64,000 nt of DNA from Alteraurantiacibacter buctensis (GTDB lineage Bacteria; Pseudomonadota; Alphaproteobacteria; Sphingomonadales; Sphingomonadaceae): positions 868,001 to 932,000 of the forward strand of contig NZ_WTYV01000001.1 in the NCBI RefSeq assembly GCF_009827655.1. The letters run 5' to 3'. The notes below the pieces were generated by a model that was not told where the DNA came from, made no database searches, and saw only the letters and a program-made list of their open reading frames with translations. Positions 45,051-53,737 of this stretch are shown here, in pieces (positions within the stretch are counted from its first letter, which is position 1; each line of letters starts with the position of its first letter). The translations under genes and the position numbers were made by a program.

Positions 45051-45392
45051 TTTGGGAGAGGATGCCTGAAAGGCCTGATCTTTATGCGGTGAGGCCCTTC
45101 TTCTCGCAAGTGCGAAAAACGCAACGGCAGTTGCATTTGCTGCAACATATTTTAACTGCATGATTTATCAAATTTTTTGAGGCGATATTGATCTTGTGCA
45201 ATGCACAATTCGAAATTGTGCGATGCGGCATTGCGGGATTTTCGTTGCAGCGCGTCATGCATCCGGCCAGTGCGCGGCTTTCCGGTCCCGGTGCTGCCGC
45301 ACGTCGGCCACGGCACCGTGCGCACATCTCCGGGCGCATGGTGACAAGCAGGCACGCGCTGGACTAAGAACGGCGGACAAGGTGGAGGCGAA
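45051..45392. other. AT-rich intergenic island with multiple TGC/GCA dyads
   Basis: No convincing gene was found here. The stretch is clearly AT-richer than its surroundings between about 45100 and 45240. Dyads include GTTGCA-TTTGC-TGCAAC (45130-45146), TTGTGC-AAT-GCACAA (45194-45208) and the overlapping GCACAATT-CGA-AATTGTGC (45203-45221), followed by GATGCGGCATTGC. The 85-codon minus-strand frame 45339-45082 (Cys-rich, ending CEKKGLTA) stops 32 nt before the leftward terminator but has no good start. Likely a regulatory region of scoA and perhaps a small leftward RNA or gene. Confidence 0.5.
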
Positions 45393-46115
45393 ATGAAGAA
45401 GCTTTATCCCGATGCAACCACAGCGCTGGATGGCCTGCTGCGCGACGGCATGCTGATCGCCAGCGGCGGGTTCGGCTTGTGCGGCGTGCCAGAGCGGCTG
45501 CTGGCCGCAATCCGCGACAGCGGGGTGAAGGACCTGACCTTCGCCAGCAACAATGCCGGGATCGACGGCGAGGGCATCGGCATGCTGCTGCGCACCCGCC
45601 AGGTGAAGAAGATGATCTCGTCCTACGTGGGCGAGAATAAGGAATTCGAGCGGCAGTACCTTTCCGGCGAGCTGGAGGTGGAATTCTGCCCGCAAGGGAC
45701 GCTGGCCGAGCGGATGCGGGCCGGCGGGGCAGGTATCCCCGGTTTCTACACCAAGACAGGCGTGGGCACCGCCGTGGCCGAGGGCAAGGAAGTGAAGATC
45801 TTCCCCAACCGCGACGGGCAGGACGAGGAATTCATCCTGGAGCGCGGCATCTTTGCCGACCTGGCGATCGTGAAGGCGTGGAAAGCGGACGAGACCGGTA
45901 ACCTGGTGTTCCGCAAGACCGCGCGCAACTTCAACCTGCCCGCAGCCACTTGCGGCCGCGTGTGCGTGGTGGAGGTGGAGGAAGTGGTGCCGGCGGGCAG
46001 CCTCGATCCCGATGCCATCCACCTGCCCGGCGTCTATGTGCAGCGGATGATCGTGGGCGCGCCCTACGACAAGAAGATCGAATTCACCACCACGCGGGAG
46101 CGGGAAACCGCCTGA
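45393..46115 (+). CDS. scoA: 3-oxoacid CoA-transferase subunit A
   Basis: A 240-residue alpha subunit transferring CoA between succinyl-CoA and acetoacetate (or a similar 3-oxoacid). GLLRDGMLIASGGFGLCGVPE, SNNAGIDGEGIGMLL, GTLAERMRAGGAGIPGFYT and RNFNLPAATCGRVCVVEVEE are typical. GGTGGAGG precedes the ATG. The beta subunit is at 47481, unusually separated by another gene that begins one base after this stop. Confidence 0.93.
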   Translation: MKKLYPDATTALDGLLRDGMLIASGGFGLCGVPERLLAAIRDSGVKDLTFASNNAGIDGEGIGMLLRTRQVKKMISSYVGENKEFERQYLSGELEVEFCPQGTLAERMRAGGAGIPGFYTKTGVGTAVAEGKEVKIFPNRDGQDEEFILERGIFADLAIVKAWKADETGNLVFRKTARNFNLPAATCGRVCVVEVEEVVPAGSLDPDAIHLPGVYVQRMIVGAPYDKKIEFTTTRERETA

Positions 46116-46116
46116 T

Positions 46117-47466
46117 ATGGGCAAGCGCGGCTCCGGGCGGTATCTGCGGTTGGCGGGCGTGCTGCTGGGGGCCTGCGCGCTATCGGCCTGCAACAGCCCG
46201 TTCAACATCCTGGCGCGGCTGGACGGCCCCTATATCAGCCCCGAGCGGCGGGCCGAGATAGCCTATCGCGCGGCCGTGGAACGCCAGCGGCTGGAGTCCG
46301 AGGCGGCGGCGGGTGCCGCCGCCTCGGCGCCCGCGCCCGCACCCGCCCCGGTCGTGGTGCAGAGCGCCCCGCTGGCCAGCCAGCCGCTCGCCAGTCCGCC
46401 GGTGGCGCAGGCACGGGCCGAATTGCCGCCGGCACCTGCCCCGGCCCCGGTCATCGCCGCAGCCCCGGTGCCAGCCCCCACTCTGGCACCGGCACCGGCC
46501 CCAACCCCTACCCCGGCCCCCGCCCCCGTGCTGGCCGCTCCGGCTTCGCCCATCTCCCCTGCTGCCGGGCTGATGGGCCCCGTCGCCACGCGTGAACCCG
46601 CGCCCGCCCCTCTCGAAACGCGCCTGCCCTCGGCCTTCGATCTGACCCCGGCGCAGCCCGCACCGCCGCGCCGCGCGGCCCAGCCTGCAGCGCAGGTTGC
46701 CAGCCCCGCCCCTGCACCCGTCGTCGGGGCCCCGGTTCCGGCTCCCGCCCCCGCTCCCGCCGCTCCGGCACTCGCCGCCACACCTGCGCCTGCACCCGCA
46801 GCTCCACCGGCCACGCGGGACTTGCAGCGCGCTGCCGCTGCCGCCGGACTGGCCGTGGTCAGCGCCCTGCCCTCGCCCGATGCCGCCGCCGCCGATGCGC
46901 TGCCGGGCCAAAGTGGCGACGCCCTGCGCGCCTTCTATGATTTCGCACTGGAGCGGCTGGAGGCCATGCCTGCCGCCGGCAGTCGCCAGTCCATGCTGCT
47001 GGCCGATCCATCCAGCCTGGACCCCGAACTGCAGCGGTGCGGCAACCTGCCGCCGGCCGTGCTGATCGATCTCGATCCCGGCAACGGCCTGCTGCCCCTG
47101 GTCAGCACTGACAGCGCCAGCCCGGAACTGGCCCGCTACCTGGGTCTGCTGCGAGAGCGGGGTGTCACCGTCTACTGGATTTCCGGCCATGCCCCCAATG
47201 CCGCCAGCCAGATCCGCCAGCGCCTGGTGGCAAGCGGGCTGGACCCCAGCGGCACCGATCCGCTGATCGTCACCCGCTTCGCCGGCGAGAGCAAGCAGGC
47301 CCGCCGCTATGGCCTGGGCACCAGCAACTGCCTGCTTGCCATGATGGGCGACCAGCGCGGCGATTTCGACGAACTGTACGATTACGTGCTCGATCCGATC
47401 ATGGCCGCGCCGCTGGAAGAGCATGTCAACAACGGCTGGTTCCTGGCCCCGCCCCCTCTCGACTGA
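46117..47466 (+). CDS. Predicted lipoprotein with Pro/Ala-rich linker and HAD-like phosphatase domain
   Basis: A 449-residue protein with a signal peptide and lipobox LSAC (Cys25). Residues about 70-240 form an extreme Ala/Pro repeat (alternating AP) suited to spanning the periplasm or wall. The C-terminal 190 residues resemble HAD class III acid phosphatases: [13 protein letters not shown] (Asp318, Asp320), [14 protein letters not shown] (motif II Ser), SKQARRYGL (motif III Lys) and [12 protein letters not shown] (motif IV Asp). Motif I ends D-P-G-N where D-E-T is usual, so activity is uncertain. It lies between scoA and scoB with gaps of 1 and 14 nt, so it is certainly in their operon; the functional link is unclear. 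Confidence 0.75.
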   Translation: MGKRGSGRYLRLAGVLLGACALSACNSPFNILARLDGPYISPERRAEIAYRAAVERQRLESEAAAGAAASAPAPAPAPVVVQSAPLASQPLASPPVAQARAELPPAPAPAPVIAAAPVPAPTLAPAPAPTPTPAPAPVLAAPASPISPAAGLMGPVATREPAPAPLETRLPSAFDLTPAQPAPPRRAAQPAAQVASPAPAPVVGAPVPAPAPAPAAPALAATPAPAPAAPPATRDLQRAAAAAGLAVVSALPSPDAAAADALPGQSGDALRAFYDFALERLEAMPAAGSRQSMLLADPSSLDPELQRCGNLPPAVLIDLDPGNGLLPLVSTDSASPELARYLGLLRERGVTVYWISGHAPNAASQIRQRLVASGLDPSGTDPLIVTRFAGESKQARRYGLGTSNCLLAMMGDQRGDFDELYDYVLDPIMAAPLEEHVNNGWFLAPPPLD

Positions 47467-47480
47467 AGGATACCCATTCC

Positions 47481-48140
47481 ATGACCACCCACGATGGCCT
47501 GACCAAGGGCTGGACCCGCGACCAGATGGCCGCCCGCGCCGCGCAGGAATTGCAGGACGGGTTCTACGTGAACCTGGGGATCGGCATTCCCACGCTGGTG
47601 GCCAACCACGTGCCGGAACACATGGAGGTGACGCTCCAGTCGGAGAACGGCATGCTGGGCATCGGCCCCTTCCCCTATCCCGACGAGGTGGATGCCGACC
47701 TGATCAACGCTGGCAAGCAGACCATCAGCGAACTGCCGCACAGCGCCTATTTCGACAGCGCCGCCAGCTTCGCCATGATCCGCGGCGGGCATATCGACCT
47801 GACCGTGCTCGGCGCGATGGAAGTGTCCGAAGGGGGCGACATCGCCAACTGGATGATCCCGGGCAAGATGGTGAAAGGCATGGGCGGTGCCATGGACCTG
47901 GTCGCCGGCGTGAAGAAGATCATCGTAGTGATGGAGCACGTGGCCAAGGACGGCAGCCCCAAGTTCATCCCCCAGTGCACCCTGCCGCTGACCGGCCGCA
48001 ACGTGATCGACATGATCATCACCGATCTGGCCGTGTTCCAGCGGCCGGACCACCAGTCACCTTTCCGGCTGATCGAGCTGGCCCCCGGCGTGACGGCGCA
48101 GGAAGTGGCGGAAAAGACCAGCGCCCATTACGTGAACTGA
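47481..48140 (+). CDS. scoB: 3-oxoacid CoA-transferase subunit B
   Basis: A 219-residue beta subunit. [18 protein letters not shown], the catalytic glutamate in [37 protein letters not shown] and [19 protein letters not shown] are diagnostic. It completes the CoA-transferase with scoA for acetoacetate/ketone-body or polyhydroxybutyrate turnover. Confidence 0.94.
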   Translation: MTTHDGLTKGWTRDQMAARAAQELQDGFYVNLGIGIPTLVANHVPEHMEVTLQSENGMLGIGPFPYPDEVDADLINAGKQTISELPHSAYFDSAASFAMIRGGHIDLTVLGAMEVSEGGDIANWMIPGKMVKGMGGAMDLVAGVKKIIVVMEHVAKDGSPKFIPQCTLPLTGRNVIDMIITDLAVFQRPDHQSPFRLIELAPGVTAQEVAEKTSAHYVN

Positions 48141-48147
48141 GGCGGGC

Positions 48148-48831
48148 GTGGCCTACACCCTGATCACCGCCAACCGGAACTATTCGAGCTGGTCGCTGCG
48201 CCCCTGGCTGCTGATGAAGGCGCTGGGCATTCCCTTTGCCGACCGGATCGAGCCCTTCACCAAGCCTGCCAACTATGACGAGTTTCGTGCCTTCTCGCCC
48301 ACCGGGCAGGTGCCGGTGCTGCTGGACGGGACACGGACGGTGTGGGATTCCCTGGGGATCACGCTCTATCTGGCGGATCGCTTCCCGCAGGTCTGGCCGA
48401 CCGGCGAGGCCGCGCGGGCCTTTGCCATGTGCGCTGTTTCCGAGATGCACGGCGGCTTCTCCGCCCTCAGGAACCAGTGCACGATGAATGTGGGCGTGCG
48501 GGTGCAGAAGCCGCCGTTCGATGCCGCGCTGGCGCGCGACGTTGCCCGCATCCACGAACTGTTCGAGGAAGGGTTGGACCGGTTCGGCGGGCCGTGGCTG
48601 GCGGGGGCGGATTTCAGCGCCGTGGATGCCTTTTTCGCCCCGGTGGCCTGGCGCGTGCGGACCTATGGCATCGATGTTGGCCGCGGGCGAGCCTGGGTCG
48701 ACACCGTCATCGCCCATCCCGCCATGCAGCAGTGGGAGGCCGAAGCCCTGGCCGAGACCTGGCGCGAAGAGAGCCACGAAGCCGAACTTGGCGGAGCGGG
48801 CGAAATCGTGGCGGATTACCGCGCGCCCTGA
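48148..48831 (+). CDS. Glutathione S-transferase family protein
   Basis: A 227-residue cytosolic GST starting at GTG. The thioredoxin-fold N-terminus TANRNYSSWSLRPWLLMKAL places a Ser at the glutathione-activating position; FSPTGQVPVLLDG has the cis-Pro and VWDSLGITLYLADRF the Glu/Ser that bind gamma-glutamyl. The helical domain follows. It is 7 nt after scoB and probably the last gene of that operon. Confidence 0.9.
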   Translation: MAYTLITANRNYSSWSLRPWLLMKALGIPFADRIEPFTKPANYDEFRAFSPTGQVPVLLDGTRTVWDSLGITLYLADRFPQVWPTGEAARAFAMCAVSEMHGGFSALRNQCTMNVGVRVQKPPFDAALARDVARIHELFEEGLDRFGGPWLAGADFSAVDAFFAPVAWRVRTYGIDVGRGRAWVDTVIAHPAMQQWEAEALAETWREESHEAELGGAGEIVADYRAP

Positions 48832-48837
48832 GGCCGC

Positions 48838-48882
48838 TTGACATCGCACCCAAACTGACAGATATTTCTGTTATGACAGAAA
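48838..48882 (+). promoter_or_regulatory. Promoter and operator of the GbsR/MarR regulator
   Basis: TTGACA (48838-48843), a 17-nt spacer and GATATT (48861-48866) put the start point about 7 nt on, at the ATG (48873). A perfect 7-bp inverted repeat TTTCTGT-TATG-ACAGAAA (48865-48882) overlaps the -10, start point and start codon; a second dyad CAGA-TATT-TCTG (48859-48870) overlaps it. This is a strong case for a leaderless, self-repressed gene. Confidence 0.75.
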
Positions 48883-49445
48883 CAAATGTCGAGTCGAGCA
48901 AGTTGCCTCCCGCCGTGGAAGCCTTCGTGCTGCGCTGGGGTGACCTGGGAGGGCAATGGGGCGTCAACCGCAGCGTGGCGCAGATCCAGGCGCTGCTGCT
49001 GCTGTCCGATCGCCCGCTGACGGCGGAGGACATTGCCGACAAGCTGGGCCTGGCGCGCAGCAACGTATCCAACAGCATCAAGGAACTGCTCAACTGGAAG
49101 CTGGTGTCCCGTGTCCCCGTGCTGGGTGACCGGCGCGATCACTTCGTGGCCGAAACCGACATGTGGCAGATGGCCAGCAAGGTGGCGCAAGGCCGCAAGG
49201 AACGCGAGATCGACCCGATGGTCGCCGCAATCCACGCCGCGATGGAGCAGGCGGACGACCCGCACATCAGCAAGGAAGTGCGCCTGCGCCTCAGCAACAT
49301 GAACGATTTCATCACCACCGTGGACACCTGGTACGGCCAGATGATCCAGGTGCCGCCACAGCAGATCATGCGCCTGATCCGGCTGGGGGCCAAGGTGGTC
49401 AACCTGCTCAAATACGTGGGAGGTAAGGACAAGTCCAAGGGGTGA
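48873..49445 (+). CDS. GbsR/MarR-like transcriptional regulator
   Basis: A 190-residue winged-helix protein of the GbsR type. VEAFVLRWGDLGGQWGVNRSVAQIQALLLL, DRPLTAEDIADKLGLARSNVSNSIKELLNW and GDRRDHFVAETDMW form the DNA-binding domain, followed by a long dimerisation helix region. GbsR proteins respond to osmolytes or envelope cues. The only sensible ATG lies in the loop of the palindrome and has no Shine-Dalgarno sequence. An intrinsic terminator overlaps its stop. Confidence 0.88.
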   Translation: MTETNVESSKLPPAVEAFVLRWGDLGGQWGVNRSVAQIQALLLLSDRPLTAEDIADKLGLARSNVSNSIKELLNWKLVSRVPVLGDRRDHFVAETDMWQMASKVAQGRKEREIDPMVAAIHAAMEQADDPHISKEVRLRLSNMNDFITTVDTWYGQMIQVPPQQIMRLIRLGAKVVNLLKYVGGKDKSKG

Positions 49446-49466
49446 CGAGGGTGCCCCCCTTTTTTT
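49437..49466 (+). terminator. Intrinsic terminator/attenuator at the end of the GbsR gene
   Basis: AAGGGG (49437-49442) can pair with CCCCTT (49456-49461), followed directly by a run of seven Ts (49460-49466). The stem overlaps the TGA at 49443-49445. It may reduce read-through into the downstream membrane-protein genes. Confidence 0.55.
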
Positions 49467-49508
49467 GCCACATCATTTCTCTTTTTGCAGAATTAACAGG
49501 AGGACAAG

Positions 49509-49883
49509 ATGCTTATCGAACTCAGCTATGCCGCCTACCTCACCGCCAGCATCGGCATGACCGTGTGGGTCGCCCGCACGCTCAGCAGCAACGGCGAGAT
49601 CTTCCTGGTCGACTGCTTCGGGCACGACGAGAAGCTGGCCCGCAGCACCAACCACCTGCTCGTCACCGGCTTCTACCTGGTCAACATCGGCTTCATCCTG
49701 CTGGCGCTGCAACTGGGCACCGAGCCTGCCACCGGGCCCGAAGCGATCCGCTTCATCGCCACCAAGGTGGGCCTGGCCGTGCTGGTGCTGGGCCTGTGGC
49801 ACTTCTTCAACATGCACCTGATCGCCAAGTTCGGCCGCAAGGTGGGCCGCTGGCTGCGCGAGGCGGCGGTGTTGAACGGGTGA
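49509..49883 (+). CDS. Small integral membrane protein
   Basis: A 124-residue protein with three likely membrane helices (near residues 5-24, 50-70 and 84-103). Motifs of note are ELSYAAYLTASIGMTVWVARTL, FLVDCFGHDEKLARSTNHLL and LWHFFNMHLIAKFGRK. The start has a perfect AGGAGG (49498-49503). I do not recognise the family. Position after the GbsR-like regulator makes it the likely regulatory target. Confidence 0.75.
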   Translation: MLIELSYAAYLTASIGMTVWVARTLSSNGEIFLVDCFGHDEKLARSTNHLLVTGFYLVNIGFILLALQLGTEPATGPEAIRFIATKVGLAVLVLGLWHFFNMHLIAKFGRKVGRWLREAAVLNG

Positions 49884-49937
49884 GTGAACCGGCGGGCGGC
49901 ACCACGCCGCCCGCCGCCACTTTAGGGGAAACGGATT

Positions 49938-50411
49938 ATGGTGCAGATCACACATGGCATGGGCAGTGGGATCGCTTGCGGCGCGCTCGCTGCGACGGGC
50001 ACATTGCTGGCCGCCTTTTTTCTGGCGGGAGCAGGCGAAACGCTGGAATGGGAAGCGCTGGCCTATGTCCTGCCTTTCCTTGTCATCGTCTTACCCTCCG
50101 CCTCCTTCCTGATCGCGCTGACGGCGCTGGTGCTGGGGCTGCCGGTGATGTGGCTTCTCGACCGGATGCATTGCGCCAGTCGCGCAAGCCTTGGCCTGGC
50201 AGGTGCAGCGGTTGGGGCGGCCCTGTTCGTGGTGCCTTCGCTGGATGACGCCGGACGCTTGGACACCGACCTGCTCGCCTTCGTTCTGGCCGCTGTTGCG
50301 GGAGGAGGGGTGACAGGGTGGGTCTGGGGTGCATTGCAGGAACGCCTGCAGGCAGCCGCACAGCGCCCGGTGCCAGCTAACCGCATCGACGACCAGCGCA
50401 TGTTGCGCTGA
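49938..50411 (+). CDS. Hypothetical membrane protein
   Basis: A 157-residue protein with four hydrophobic stretches, CGALAATGTLLAAFFLAGAG, VLPFLVIVLPSASFLIALTA, SLGLAGAAVGAALFVVP and LLAFVLAAVAGGGVTGWVWG. AGGGGAAA lies before the ATG. No recognisable domain. It lies 54 nt after the small membrane protein on the same strand. Confidence 0.6.
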   Translation: MVQITHGMGSGIACGALAATGTLLAAFFLAGAGETLEWEALAYVLPFLVIVLPSASFLIALTALVLGLPVMWLLDRMHCASRASLGLAGAAVGAALFVVPSLDDAGRLDTDLLAFVLAAVAGGGVTGWVWGALQERLQAAAQRPVPANRIDDQRMLR

Positions 50412-50417
50412 CCGGGT

Positions 50418-51011
50418 TCAGGCGGCGCGGACCTGCTCGACAAGATCGCCCGCCATGCGGTGCATTTCCGCCGCCGGATTCGCCCCCAAAGCCGCCAGCA
50501 GCCGCACCCCCTCACCCGCGCGCCGCTGCAGCCGGTCAGTCGCCCGCACCGGCCAGTGATCGTCCACCGGCATTCCGGCCAGCACGGGAAACGCACCGCG
50601 CAGCCGCTTCACCCCATGTTCCCCCAGCGCCTGCAGCAACTGGCGCTGGAGGAAAGCATCCGCCACCTCAGCCATGTCCCCGTGCACCTCGGCAGCTTCC
50701 ACCAGCCGAACCAGGAACGCCTGCCCTTCGTCCGCCTCCAACCCGGCGTGGATCGCAGCGACCAGCAGCATCAGCGGCAGCGGAAAGCCGGTGGCGGCGT
50801 GGGCCGCAGGCAGGTCGGCCCCCGGGCCTGCCAGCCGCTCCAGCGCGGTCCCTTCCCCCGCCTGCGCCAGCCGTTCCAGCGCGGCCAGCCGAAGCAACTC
50901 GTCACCGTGAAAGGCCAGGAACGTCATCATCGCCAGGGCCTTGTGGCCTGCGACAATTCGCGACGCAATCCGCGCGGCTTTCCCTTTGCCCCGCAAAGCG
51001 ATTGCGGGCAC
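50418..51011 (-). CDS. Hypothetical helical protein
   Basis: Up to 197 residues, almost entirely predicted helix, rich in Ala/Leu/Glu (LLRLAALERLAQAGEG, LLVAAIHAGLEADEGQAFLV, QRQLLQALGEHGVKRL). The layout hints at HEAT-like repeats but no family is recognised. The listed start is a GTG; ATG 50933 or 50930, with AAGG upstream, may be the true start. It is convergent with the membrane protein and divergent from the MFS gene. Confidence 0.55.
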   Translation of the reverse strand: MPAIALRGKGKAARIASRIVAGHKALAMMTFLAFHGDELLRLAALERLAQAGEGTALERLAGPGADLPAAHAATGFPLPLMLLVAAIHAGLEADEGQAFLVRLVEAAEVHGDMAEVADAFLQRQLLQALGEHGVKRLRGAFPVLAGMPVDDHWPVRATDRLQRRAGEGVRLLAALGANPAAEMHRMAGDLVEQVRAA

Positions 51012-51061
51012 AATCGCCGCCGCTTCGGCCCCGGCCGCGGCGGGTGAGAGAACACAGACAC

Positions 51062-52342
51062 ATGACCATGCGCCGCAGCACGCCCTGGGTGGCCCTGCTG
51101 ATCCTGACCGGGATCAGCACCATCGGCTTTATCGACCGCATCGTGGTGAACGTGCTGGTGGAGCCGGTGAAGGCCGAATTCGGCCTGTCCGACAGCCAGG
51201 TTTCGCTGATGGGTGTGGCCTTTACCGCGCTCTACATCGTGATCAGCCTGTTCATCGCCCGGCTGGCGGAGCGGGTGCGGCGGATGTCGCTGATATCGTT
51301 CGGCACGCTGGCATGGTCGGCCGCCACGGCGCTGTGCGGCTGGGCCACCGGGTGGACCAACCTGCTGCTGGCCCGCATCGCCGTGGGCGTGGGGGAAGGC
51401 GTGGGCCTGCCCGCGCTGCAATCGGTGGTGACCGACTATTACCCGGCGCACAAGCGCGGCTTCGCCCTCAGCGTGCTGATGCTGGCCCCGCCGATCGGCG
51501 CGGCCGTGGGCTTCATGGGCGGGGCGATCATCGCGCAGGAATTCGGCTGGCGCCACACCTTCCTGGTGGCGGCAGTGCCCGGCGTGATCCTGGCGGTCCT
51601 GGCCTGGATCTTCATTGCCGAACCGGCGCGCGGCCAGCATGATGTTGCCGCAAGGGCAGATACTGTGCCGCCCGTGCGCGCCGTGCTGGGGCGGCTGTTT
51701 GCCCTGCCCAGTTCGCGCCACCTGGTGTTCGGATCGGCGCTGGCGGCAGCGCTGGGCTTTGGCCTCAACTACTTCTTCACCTCGCTGATGATCCGCCAGT
51801 TCGGCGTGGGGCTGGGCGAGGCCGGGTTCTACGCCGGCCTCATCGCCAGCGCGCCCGCGATCGTCTCGGTGCTGCTGCAGGGCTGGCTGGCCGACCGCTT
51901 CGGGGCGAAGAACCCCGCGGCCTACATGTACATCCCCGCCGCCTGCCTGGTGCTGGGCGGCCCGCTCTATGTGCTGGCGATCACGCGTGACACGCTGCCG
52001 CTGTTGCTGGGCTTGGTGAGCGTGACGGCTTTCCTCAACTTTGGCTACCTGGGCGTGACCTATGCCGCGCTGCAGAACCTGATGCACCCGCGGATGCGGG
52101 CGACAGCCTCGGCCCTGCTCAATTCGATCTACGCCATTTCCGGCGCGGGGGGGCCGGTGGTGGTGGGGCTGCTGAGCGACCACTTTGCGCAAGGCCAGGG
52201 GGCCACGCAGGGGCTGGTGACGGCGATGGCGGTAACCGGCGCGCTCTACGTGTGGGCGGCGCTGCACTACTGGCTGGCAGGCCGCCGCTACCGTGCGGAC
52301 CTCGCCCGCACCACCGCCGAGGATGCAGCGCAGGCGGCATGA
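51062..52342 (+). CDS. MFS transporter, spinster/OPA-like
   Basis: A 426-residue, 12-helix permease. GISTIGFIDRIVVNVLVEPVK in helix 1 with the D-R pair, LSDSQVSLMGVAFTALYIV, RIAVGVGEGVGLPALQSVV and YYPAHKRGFALSVLMLAPPIG are typical of the sphingomonad spinster-type MFS group (motif A-like RLAERVRRM). Substrate is unknown. ATG 51062 is preferred; a second ATG is at 51068. Confidence 0.88.
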   Translation: MTMRRSTPWVALLILTGISTIGFIDRIVVNVLVEPVKAEFGLSDSQVSLMGVAFTALYIVISLFIARLAERVRRMSLISFGTLAWSAATALCGWATGWTNLLLARIAVGVGEGVGLPALQSVVTDYYPAHKRGFALSVLMLAPPIGAAVGFMGGAIIAQEFGWRHTFLVAAVPGVILAVLAWIFIAEPARGQHDVAARADTVPPVRAVLGRLFALPSSRHLVFGSALAAALGFGLNYFFTSLMIRQFGVGLGEAGFYAGLIASAPAIVSVLLQGWLADRFGAKNPAAYMYIPAACLVLGGPLYVLAITRDTLPLLLGLVSVTAFLNFGYLGVTYAALQNLMHPRMRATASALLNSIYAISGAGGPVVVGLLSDHFAQGQGATQGLVTAMAVTGALYVWAALHYWLAGRRYRADLARTTAEDAAQAA

Positions 52343-52367
52343 AAAAGGGGGCCGTCTGGCCCCCTTT
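52343..52367. terminator. Bidirectional hairpin after the MFS gene
   Basis: AAAGGGGGCC (52344-52353) pairs perfectly with GGCCCCCTTT (52358-52367) across GTCT. The rightward tail is TTTC; leftward it is five Ts. It immediately follows the MFS stop. The 160 nt between it and metK hold no gene that I can see. Confidence 0.8.
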
Positions 52368-52527
52368 CAAAACTTGCAGTGCTCAATCAGTCCGGCCCGT
52401 GAAATCGGTCCGCAAGGCCGAACAGCTGCCCGCAGCGCAGGCCGTCAGGCCGGGAGCGAGGACAGCCGTTGCGAAGCACTGCCTCCGGCAGAACGGGCCG
52501 GATGGCCCCGCCGGCGCCTGACGCGAA

Positions 52528-53733
52528 TCAACTCAGCGCGGCCTTCAGATCGTCGACCAGGTCGGTCCGCTCCCACGGGAAAAGGTCGCCTTCAGGCGTG
52601 CGGCCGAAGTGGCCATAGGCTGCGGTCTTGCGATAGATCGGCTTGTTGAGGCCCAGGTGGGTGCGAATCGCGCGCGGGGTCAGGCCGCCCAGCTTGGCCA
52701 GGCCCAGGATCGCCGCCTCGATCTTGTCGTCACCCACGGTGCCGGTGTCGTGCGTATCTACATAGAGCGACAGCGGCTTCGACACGCCGATGGCATAGGC
52801 GATCTGGATGGTGCAGCGCGTGGCGAGCCCTGCAGCCACCACGTTCTTGGCCAGGTAGCGGGTGATGTAGGCGGCCGAGCGGTCCACCTTGGTCGGGTCC
52901 TTGCCGCTGAACGCGCCGCCGCCGTGGGGGGCCGCGCCGCCATATGTGTCGACGATGATCTTGCGGCCCGTAAGCCCGGCGTCACCATCCGGCCCGCCGA
53001 TCTCGAAGCTGCCGGTGGGATTGATGTGGTATTCGGTCTCGCGCAGCAGAACCGGCGGGATCACGTCGGCCACCACGCGCTTCACATAGGCGTGCAGCTC
53101 GGCTTCCTTCTCACCCTCGTCATAACCCGGCGCATGCTGGGTTGAGACGACCACGGCGGTGGCGGCCACCGGCAGGCTGCCTTCGTACTTCAGGGTCACC
53201 TGGCTCTTGGCATCAGGCTCAAGGAACGGGGCCGCGCCGCTGTGGCGGTCGGCCGCCATGCGCTCCAGGATCTTGTGGCTGTAATAGAGGGTGGCCGGCA
53301 TCAGGTCGGGCGTCTCGTCGGTGGCATAGCCGAACATGATGCCCTGGTCGCCCGCGCCTTCATCCTTGTTCGCGCCCGCGTCCACGCCCTGCGCAATGTG
53401 TGCCGACTGGCCATGCAGGCGGTTGATGAACTCCAGCTTCTCCCAGTGGAAGCCGTCCTGCTCGTAGCCGATTTCCTTCACGGTGTTGCGCACCGTGGCC
53501 TCGATCTCTTCCTTCGCGCCCGGAGCCCACTCGTCGTTCTCGTACACGCCCTTGCAGCGGATCTCGCCCGCCAGCACCACCAGCTGGGTGGTGGTCAGCG
53601 TCTCGCAGGCGATGCGCGCTTCGGAGTCCTTCGACAGGAAAAGGTCAACGATCGCGTCGGAAATCTGGTCGGAAACCTTGTCCGGATGGCCTTCGGAAAC
53701 GCTTTCGGACGTGAAGAGATAGGATTCGCGCAT
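52528..53733 (-). CDS. metK: S-adenosylmethionine synthetase
   Basis: A 401-residue enzyme making SAM from methionine and [38 protein letters not shown] (methionine/ATP signature) and [19 protein letters not shown] are intact, and length is standard. It is 50 nt downstream of lnt on the same strand; its start is preceded by a palindrome-rich leader. Confidence 0.97.
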   Translation of the reverse strand: MRESYLFTSESVSEGHPDKVSDQISDAIVDLFLSKDSEARIACETLTTTQLVVLAGEIRCKGVYENDEWAPGAKEEIEATVRNTVKEIGYEQDGFHWEKLEFINRLHGQSAHIAQGVDAGANKDEGAGDQGIMFGYATDETPDLMPATLYYSHKILERMAADRHSGAAPFLEPDAKSQVTLKYEGSLPVAATAVVVSTQHAPGYDEGEKEAELHAYVKRVVADVIPPVLLRETEYHINPTGSFEIGGPDGDAGLTGRKIIVDTYGGAAPHGGGAFSGKDPTKVDRSAAYITRYLAKNVVAAGLATRCTIQIAYAIGVSKPLSLYVDTHDTGTVGDDKIEAAILGLAKLGGLTPRAIRTHLGLNKPIYRKTAAYGHFGRTPEGDLFPWERTDLVDDLKAALS

Positions 53734-53737
53734 GGTC

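Noticed and set aside
45082-45339. Cys-rich minus-strand frame of 85 codons
   Set aside because: No credible start or Shine-Dalgarno, composition unlike the genome, and it reads through operator-like dyads. Only its placement before the leftward terminator is suggestive, so it is kept as part of the intergenic island.
46300-46830. Frameshifted or artefactual stretch in the HAD-like lipoprotein
   Set aside because: The Ala/Pro alternation is extreme but the frame is open on both sides, with lipobox before and HAD motifs after, so it is a genuine linker.
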